In this document: positions 56,895 to 64,000 of the stretch, piece after piece
How the letters are laid out: each line of letters starts with the position of its first letter
Position numbering within the stretch: the stretch's first letter is position 1
Assembly (NCBI GenBank): GCA_963556695.1
Contig: CAUWAG010000010.1
Location: forward strand, 6,076,001 to 6,140,000
DNA from: Anthostomella pinea
Lineage: Eukaryota; Ascomycota; Sordariomycetes; Xylariales; Xylariaceae
Direction: 5' to 3'
Length of the DNA stretch: 64,000 bases
The notes under the pieces: generated by a model
Databases searched by the model: none
Seen by the model: only the letters and a program-made list of their open reading frames with translations
Told to the model about the DNA's origin: nothing
Translations under genes and position numbers: made by a program

Positions 56895-58535
56895 GTAGAT
56901 AACTTTCAGCTTCTTTGTGACCGCCTCTATAGCGTTCTGATAGTGTTCTTTGAAGGCTATCACGATATCATCCACATAAAAGAAGATGATCATGTCATCT
57001 TTTGTGAAGCAACAGGGTTTGTGAGCGACTGGTTTGAAGCTAAGGTTTGTGAGAGTTTTGGTGAAATGCTTTTGCCATAGGAAAAGAGATTGCCGTAGTC
57101 CGTATAGAGTTTTCTTTAGCAAGAGGACCTTTTCTTGTTCACAGTGCCCTTATGGCATTTTTATGAAGACTTCCTTTTCTAGGTCCGCGTTGACAAAGGC
57201 GTTCATGGCATTGCATTGAATGAGCTCAAGATTGAACCGGGCTGTGATTGCCATGAGGGCTCTGAAAGATCTGCCTGCGAGAGTTGATGCATAGGTATTC
57301 TTATAGATGTTCTTATTCTGCTGGTCACTACAAACCATGAGACGTGCTTTGTACTTGCTCAGGAAGCCGTGCTTGTCGAACTTGTTCTTGTATACCCATA
57401 TATAGTTTAGGAATGGGTGTCCATTTATTGCTGACTTGTCAGTGATTATCTATGATCATATTTTATTGTGGCTGCTGATATGGTCAACCTCGGCTTGACG
57501 CCACTCGGCCTTATAGGGATAGTTCTTGACACCTTGCTAATTCTTTGGCTCTGATAGTAATGATTATTAATGTATTTTCTTTACTTTTGTAGGTATTGAA
57601 ACTGGGCCATGATGATTTCTTTGGTATGATGGTTTTCCACCAGGGCGAGAACCATAGATTATATATTTGTTGTACTTGACTTTGCTTACTGGCCTTCCAT
57701 CTATCAAACCAACAAGATTGGCAACGCGTCCAGCATTAAACGCTGCTTCCCATTTCCTGTAATAATTCCGTATGGCCTGGGCGTCCCCGGTTGAAGGTAA
57801 CATGCGGGCATCTAACCCTTCTTTTGCTTGCCAGGAGCATGATGCTCTAACCTGGCCCTTCACAGGCTCTCTGATAGTAGCAGCCAGCAGTGCTGCCGCA
57901 GGCGGAGGAGTGGGTTCTGGGGTCAGGTATGGCTCAAACACGGCAGATGTATAGGGGTGATCAGTCCCTTTGCTACTATTTATGTTGGCTTTGTCCTGGG
58001 TATCTTCTGTATTATTATCACTCAGGTCCATCTCATCTCTGTCTGGGTGCTCCTGTATTAATCTATTAAGATCTTTGTCTTCCTGGTATACTGGAATGTC
58101 CTCTAGGATTTTGGATGGCACTTCGTGTCTACTTAAAAGTAGTGTTAATTGTTCCTCGCTAACATACAGGAGGTTGTCCTTAAGGTCGCTCAAGTCTTCT
58201 GAGAATATCTGGTCTTCATCTGCTATCACATCACGCATAGCGTGGACCTTGCTGGTTAATGGGTTCCAGACCAGATAGATGTTGGTTGAGTTATATCCCA
58301 CAAGATAGCCAACCCAGGCTTTTGGGTTCAGCTTCTTGAGGCGGTCCTTTTTCTCCTGTGCGGGGGCAGTCATTACAAACATTTTGCAGCCATATGCTCG
58401 TAGGTGTGTATGCATTGGTCTGCAGTCAGGGGTAACTAGGCCGTCTCGGAATGACAGATACTGGAAGAACATCTCATATGGGGTCTTCCAGTTGTGGTGC
58501 AAGGATGGTGTTCTGTTGTGGAAATACACTGCTGC

Positions 58536-58751
58536 TGTCACGGCGAGCGTACTGAGGAGCTGGGACATGGCCGACAGCAAGCAGCTATTACTCTATTGAC
58601 GAGAATATCAAGACTAGAGAGGAAAGGAAGAGAGAGAAAAAGAAATAGATACAGTAAGAGGTTGCCCCTTTAAGGGGATCCTCTGGTCAGATCCTTCCTC
58701 TATTGGGAAGTATCCACTTGTCATGTGGGAAGGCCTGTGCAGGCCGTCACA
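58536..58751. mobile_element. Solo LTR (TGTGACGG family) inside Copia copy 2
   Basis: 216 bp, flanked by GCTGC (58531-58535 and 58752-58756), the reverse complement of the insertion at 13337-13552 in copy 1. Same site, same length, same duplication. Confidence 0.92.
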
Positions 58752-61219
58752 GCTGCAGTATAGATGTGACGCCAGAGATATATTGGTAGCTTGGCTCCGC
58801 TGCGCATAGCAAGAGCTTTCGCTTTGATTACACCCCATGAGCGCTCAGCGCCTCCATTTTGGTCTTAAGTATGAGGTGCAGAGGGCTCAATTCAGATGTG
58901 GTTGTCTTGGATGAAGTCTTTAATGTCCTTTGACTTGATAAACTCGTTGTCTGCTTCTATAGCCTCAACGTCGATCTGGAACTGTATCTTCAGTATACTG
59001 ATGATGCTTTGGAGGGCGCCAATTATGTGTTCTGCAGTTCTCCTTTTCAGGAAGTATGCCCACATGTATTCAGAGTATCTGTAAGTGACAAACATAATAC
59101 TCTAATAGCTATCTGAATCCTTCTTAAGGTCAAGGAAATCAATAGACAGGATGCTACCTGGCTTGGTTGATGATTGCCTAGGTGTTCTTCGTGTCTGTTT
59201 CTTGATTTTGGCCTTGCCATACCCGTCACACTGAGCAGTAGAGGGACCCTTAATTCTTACTCCTTTAGCATGCTTTGTGATCTAACGATTACTTCAAGGC
59301 CAGGATACGCTAGCCGCCAGTACCAGAGGTTCTTGTCACCCTTATTTAAAGCTCTTTCTGTTGCGGAGTTCATCATCCTCCTCCGCAGGGCAAAGGACGC
59401 TTTGGTTTTGCCTAGGGGTATGTCCTCCACGACCCATTATTCAAACTTATTTGTGAGTTTGAACACCACTGAATCATTCTTTTGTCTAATGCAGTTGTTA
59501 GGAGGTTTATTATCCCAGTAGTATCCAAGTTTCTTGGGCTGTTGTAAAGATACGAGGTTTGTCGCGGAACCTTCACAGAAGGCGACATTTTATAGGGTCA
59601 AGATGAATGGTCTTAGCGAGTTATGAGCAGTGATGTCTATTTCTTTGTATCTTAGGATTGGTATAAAGGTGTCTCTTACATACACTCCATTACCTATTGG
59701 TGCTCTATAAAAATTGTTAAAGCGAGTAATAACGTTAAAGATATATAAGGTTATGCCAGAGCCAAGGATTAACGAGTTGAGTAAGGGGTAAGGGGTGATT
59801 GAATAGAAGGACTTTGTGTTATTTGCTAGATAAGATACTGCGGCCTTCTTTATGTGCATTGGTACGTGTTGTACTCTCTTGTCCCTTTCTGTGAGTTAAT
59901 TACACGGTATCTGTCTCTTTTAGATTTATGTCATTTTTTCAGATAAATTGTTGTCCTTTTTGAACAATGTTTTGACCATTTGCTCTATGTCGCGATGGAC
60001 TTTTTATCTATTTATGCGCTTGTTTAAGAAGAGATAAAAGCACTCTATAAAGTGGTGCCTTTTATAATGGCATCCTTTGTATGTTTGAGTGGTTAAGAGA
60101 GCTTTTTTGTCGTCTCAACCCCTTTTGTCAGAAGCTCCCTGACTTTCTCCTCTGAAATCTCCTGTTGATCTATCTCTTGAGCCCCTTTGCCGTCTTTGGT
60201 TGTTGTTTCTTTTATTGCGGCCTCTGCCTCTTGCGTCTGATTGCTCTTGAGGATGCTCTTTTTCTCTCTTATCTCCAGTCAAGTCTCCTGTATTGTCAGG
60301 CTGTTCTTTGTAAAGGGCTAGAAAGCCCGCTTTCTATCACTTTAAAGGATTAGTAATGGCGTACGTTATTATCCAGTCATTATGGAGGTCAGAGGCTATC
60401 TAGGAGTATAAAATACTGCCTTTAAGCACTTTTTCCTTCTTGTTTGCCCTGGCTTGAGAAGACCAATGGAGTTCATCGAGGCAACAGTGGCTATGAAGTC
60501 ATTACATCAAGTTGCTAGAGATAGAGACTCAGGAACCCTGGCTTTCATAGCCCTGGTCATAACCAACTCCCATTCTTTAATCCAATTAATGAACCCCCGC
60601 CTACCCCCTTTTTATTATTATTATCCCTTTGTTGATTGTTGATATAATGGCACGGTAGTCGACTTGGGCCTGGTGCATAATATCTCACTGTAGATGGCTC
60701 TTCCAGTTGCGAGCTCCTGGTACTACTGATAGAGGTTTTATTGGGGAGTAATTTGGTCTCATGTATGGTAGGATTGACGATTTTGAGAGTCCACTTAATG
60801 AATTCAGATATAGAGGCCTTAGTTTGCTGGTAGATCTTGTCTTTGTGCTCAAATAAGGCGAAGTTTATCTTGAAATCAGTTGCTCCTTTTATTATAAAGT
60901 GTGAAGCGAGGACTCGTGCCTCCTCCACTACTATTTGAGTTGTTCTGGTAGGCTTCTTTGAATACTCTTCTGATAGGATATCTGGAGGCGTTGGTGCTAT
61001 TGGCCATAGAGTAGTTACCCCTGGCTCGATATGTTGCCAGATGCCGAGTGCTTCAGCCCTTTTCTTGAATTGGAGTCCCAAGCTGACGAAGTCCTTTCAG
61101 GATCAATAGTACGCAGTTGCGTTCTGGGTTGGAACTGTGATATTTATCTTGAAATGGCTGTACAATACGTGTATTTGAAATATGGATGCCGGTTGCGTAG
61201 ATTCAATGAGACTCTTAAT

Positions 61220-61369
61220 TATTGAATACACGGATGTTGATTGATTCTATTGATTGTGTTCTTTTTCTGCGTGCAGAGATTGATCATCTGTCTTCTTGGC
61301 GGGTCAGATGCCCTGTGCGTCTGCCCCACTGGAGATCTTCCGGTGTCTATTTCCGGCTCCCATTCAACA
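61220..61369 (-). repeat. Copia copy 2, 5' LTR
   Basis: 150 bp; on the minus strand it begins TGTTGAATGGGAGCCGG and ends GTGTATTCAATA. The flank beyond 61369 differs from that of copy 1, so this is a separate insertion site. Confidence 0.9.
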
Positions 61370-62145
61370 CAGGCCGTATCAATCCTATTCTAGCGAGCCA
61401 AGTATCCCCTCAAGTATCGACCGCAGCGGCGCAGCAACATCAGAATTGCAAACTTGGGAACTGGTGCGAAATACGACAATTTCGCATTTCGTGGATTTTG
61501 ACGCCGTTCGTAAGCAATTGTTTTTGATAAATAATACTTCTATATATGCATCTCTCCGCGCCGCCGTGATCCACTACCTAATGTAGGTAGCCTCTAGCTC
61601 TGCCGCCCTACCGGTATGACTCCTCGCCGGTTCACCCCGTGGTGCCGTGGTGCCGTGGTTAACACCGCAGACGGACCAGTTGGACAAGCCGGCTCGGTCC
61701 TGGGTGGACAGTTTCCGCTCTAGCTACAGAGCACAGGGCCGCGGGTTTTGAGACGGGAATTGTTGAAGCGAAATGGCGAATGATCCCGAGGACCCCGCCT
61801 CGAGGGGATGCGCATAGGGAGGCGGGGAGGGAGGCCTGATGGTAGAGGTTTGTCTGCGTGAGTGAGGCACAGGGACTTCGGCCACTGCAAGTGTATACCT
61901 TCCAATTACTGGGAAAAGCTTTGGTAAGTGGACAGGGCCCGTCCACAATCCAATCCGGCAAGAGGAGTCACCGGCGCTCTACTTACACGTAACATCACGA
62001 ACAGTCTCAGTAGGTAATATACCCCGCAAAGCTAAACATATCTCCTCAAGCCGTTTATAAATAAGTGAACTGCCGTTGGTGCTTTCAGAAGGATAGTTTC
62101 GAGTCAACTTCGATCGAGCAGGATACGAGAAGCCAAACTTGCATC
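61370..62145. other. Intergenic, upstream of the monooxygenase
   Basis: No gene seen. A short GTGGTGCC tandem repeat lies at about 61637-61660. It includes the promoter of the next gene, which now has a Copia LTR about 780 bp upstream. Confidence 0.5.
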
Positions 62146-63856
62146 ATGGCCGGAAACTTTGAGCAGGAAGACCTGCCCGTGCTGATCATCGGAGCCGGTA
62201 AGAAAGCCCATACGTATCTTGGTCGTCTGACAACGGGCTACTTACTTACTGATATGCTACTATCGTAGGGACCTGTGGACTGGCTATAGCTCATGGCCTT
62301 CACATTGTATGTCAAAGAATACCATACACAATGTCATATGGAATACCCTCATGCCTGCCCCCTTTCGGCCCTCCCACACTACCTACCCACGTTTCACTCC
62401 CCCCGACTGACCAACCCCCAGAACAACATCCCCTACAAGCTCTTCGAGAAAGACAGCGCCCTAGGCACGCGCAACAACCGCGACTGGGCATTCGGCTGCC
62501 ACTGGTCCCGCCCGATCCTCGCCTCCCTCCTGGGGCCCGCGGGCTGGGCGCGCGTCGAGCGCGCCGCCCTCGTCGACCCGGGCCTGCCGAGGGTCGAAAC
62601 CGACGTCATCAACGTCTTCAACGGCGCGACGGGCGAGCGCGCCGGCGCCGTGCCCACGCCGGGCGTGAGCCGGTTCCTGAGGTCGCGGCTGCGCGGCCTG
62701 ATCGCGGAGGGTATCGGGGGAAGCGAGGGGGTTGCCGAGTTTGGAAAGACGGTTGTTGGGGTTAGTTACGAGTATGGGGATGGCAGCAAGACCAGAAAGA
62801 GCGTAACGGCGCATTTTGGAGATGGCACATCCGCCCGCGGCCGCCTCCTCATTGGCGCCGACGGCAGCCAGAGCGCCCTCCGCAGCATCCTCCTCGGCGC
62901 GCCCGCCGCCTCGCTCAAGCGCCTCTCCCTCGTCTCGACCTTCATCAACGCCACCTACCCGCACGAGCTTGCGCTCTACCTTCGCAGCTTCCACCCGATT
63001 TTCAACCTGATCCTGCACCCCGAAAACATGGTCGGGTTCCTGGGCACGCTCGACGCGGCCGATCCTGACAAGCCCGAGACCTGGCGCTTCACGTTCTATA
63101 TCTCGTGGCCCTCGGATCTGGAGGAGCAGGCGGCGAATAAGGAAAAGGAAAGGGGGTGGGGGGTCAAGGAGAGGCTGAGGCAGATCCGGGAGAGGGCGAG
63201 GGGGTGGGGGGAGCCGTTGAGGAGCGCGTTTGAGGGGCTGGAGGAGGACCATGCGGAGGTTTATTATGGTGCCCTCGCGGATTGGGATCCGAGTCTGGAG
63301 GGACATGCTTGGGATAATAGGGGTGGGCTGGTCACGCTGGTGGGGGATGCGGCGCATCCGATGACTTATCGTGAGTTTCTCTTCTCTTCTCTTCTCGGTT
63401 ACTTGTTTGGGAGGTGGTGCCTGGGTGTCTCTTTTCAGGGCAGTCTTGGATATCTTCCGAGCTGTGATTACGTGTCGAATTGGAGCCTACCTAACCCCTA
63501 TTCCCCTATCCCCATCCCTCGAACGTCAACACAAACAATACTAACATCAACCCCCAGACCGCGGCCAAGGCCTCAACCACGCCCTAGCCGACGCCGGCAA
63601 GCTCGTCGAGCTACTATCCCACGCGAATAACACTACCAACACTACCAACCCTCATAAGTCCCAAGCCGATCTGATCACCGCATACGAGACCGAAATGCGC
63701 GCCCGCGCCGGCGCCGAGGTGCGGCTGAGCGAGATGAATAGCATCATGCTGCACGACTATGCCCGCGTCTCCGAGAGCCCGCTCATGAAGCAGGGGATGT
63801 CGATTGGGACTGGTCATGGCGGTGAGGGTGGTGAGGGGAAGACTGCTGCTGAGTGA
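62146..63856 (+). CDS. FAD-dependent monooxygenase (aromatic hydroxylase-like)
   Basis: A group A flavoprotein monooxygenase, which uses NAD(P)H and O2 to hydroxylate an organic substrate; the substrate is unknown. Exons 62146-62197, 62269-62306, 62422-63370 and 63558-63856 (introns 71, 115 and 187 bp) give 445 aa. The N-terminal dinucleotide fold is VLIIGAGTCGLAIAHGL (GxGxxG at 16-21), interrupted by the first intron. LLIGADGSQSALR is the DG motif, and LVGDAAHPMTYHRGQGLNHA is the GD motif, completed across the last splice. No signal peptide or membrane helix. No other biosynthetic gene is visible to its left; a cluster could continue beyond the window. Confidence 0.88.
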
Positions 63857-64000
63857 GCTGGTTGGCGGGAGGGATGGGAATAGGGGGAGGCCCGAGGGTG
63901 GAGGGTGGACGGATGTGGGGACGACGATAGGGCTGATGTTTACGAGAGCTGAAGTCGATCGATTGCGGGAACGAGCGAATTGTCTGCTTCCAATCCATTA

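Larger units (their letters stand above)
55909..61140 (-). pseudogene. Copia gag-pol remnant, copy 2
   Basis: Open pieces mirror those in copy 1: Gag (about 60557-61081), the protease piece with the same LILGSGIT (59590-59859, 89 aa and identical to copy 1), integrase (58892-59095), the long integrase-linker piece (57567-58580), reverse transcriptase with YVDD, and RNase H (55889-56170). In the 337-residue overlap of the long piece I see about five amino-acid differences. Stops between the pieces are largely the same as in copy 1. Confidence 0.85.
55907..61369 (-). mobile_element. Ty1/Copia retrotransposon, copy 2 (3'-truncated)
   Basis: Nearly identical to copy 1 over most of its length, but inverted. 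The 5' LTR is intact (61220-61369). Homology to copy 1 stops about 55907, inside the last codons of the RNase H region, so the 3' LTR and polypurine tract are missing and the element joins AT-rich DNA. It carries the same embedded solo LTR as copy 1 (58536-58751), lacks the SINE, and has a 188-bp foldback element (56707-56894) replacing about 140 bp of reverse-transcriptase sequence. Confidence 0.92.

Noticed and set aside
62146..63856. Secondary-metabolite gene cluster around the FAD monooxygenase
   Set aside because: No synthase, transporter or cluster regulator is nearby within the window; the left neighbour is a retrotransposon.
1..64000. CRISPR arrays, bacterial operons, riboswitches
   Set aside because: The window is eukaryotic nuclear DNA; the tandem repeats present lack spacers and fit minisatellites.

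Overview
The window looks like a nuclear chromosome segment of a filamentous ascomycete (Pezizomycotina, probably Sordariomycetes-like). Genes carry short GT-AG introns (about 50-190 bp) with CTAAC/CTGAC branch points. Gene-bearing DNA is GC-balanced, while the left end (about 1-4.1 kb) and a short block near 55.3-55.9 kb are extremely AT-rich, with the nonsense-riddled look of repeat-induced point mutation (RIP). The species cannot be named from the sequence alone.

Layout. 1-4.1 kb: RIP-like AT-rich DNA carrying an inverted-repeat DNA element and several short solo LTRs of normal base composition, each with a 5-bp target duplication. 4.7-7 kb: a small C2H2 zinc-finger gene and a multi-spanning membrane protein gene with a 30-bp minisatellite just upstream. 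8.27-20.24 kb: a full-length but mutated Tad-like LINE with an 11-bp target duplication. Its endonuclease region was entered by a solo LTR and by a complete 6.2-kb Copia element. That Copia element in turn contains another solo LTR and a tRNA-headed SINE whose 3' end resembles the 3' end of the LINE. 21-49.5 kb: conserved housekeeping genes: aminodeoxychorismate synthase, ER glucosidase I, SNRNP27-like spliceosomal protein, a hypothetical gene, an intron-containing tRNA (read as Val-UAC), a secreted aspartic protease, ELP5, proteasome alpha6, VPS55, a Gyp7-type RabGAP, an Mso1-domain protein, MAK16, mitochondrial MSS1/MnmE and a short repeat peptide gene. 49.5-55.3 kb: no convincing gene. 55.9-61.4 kb: a second, inverted, 3'-truncated Copia copy. 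62.1-63.9 kb: an FAD-dependent monooxygenase.

The housekeeping genes are functionally unrelated (folate precursor, glycan trimming, splicing, tRNA modification by ELP5 and MSS1, proteolysis, vesicle traffic, ribosome assembly). They are arranged as ordinary convergent and divergent pairs, not as a biosynthetic cluster. The most interesting content is the transposon archaeology. A SINE appears to borrow the LINE's tail. Two Copia copies share the same inactivating lesions, including an identical embedded solo LTR, and yet sit in different sites about 45 kb apart in opposite orientation. Exon boundaries given here were worked out by eye from splice signals, reading frame and family conservation.
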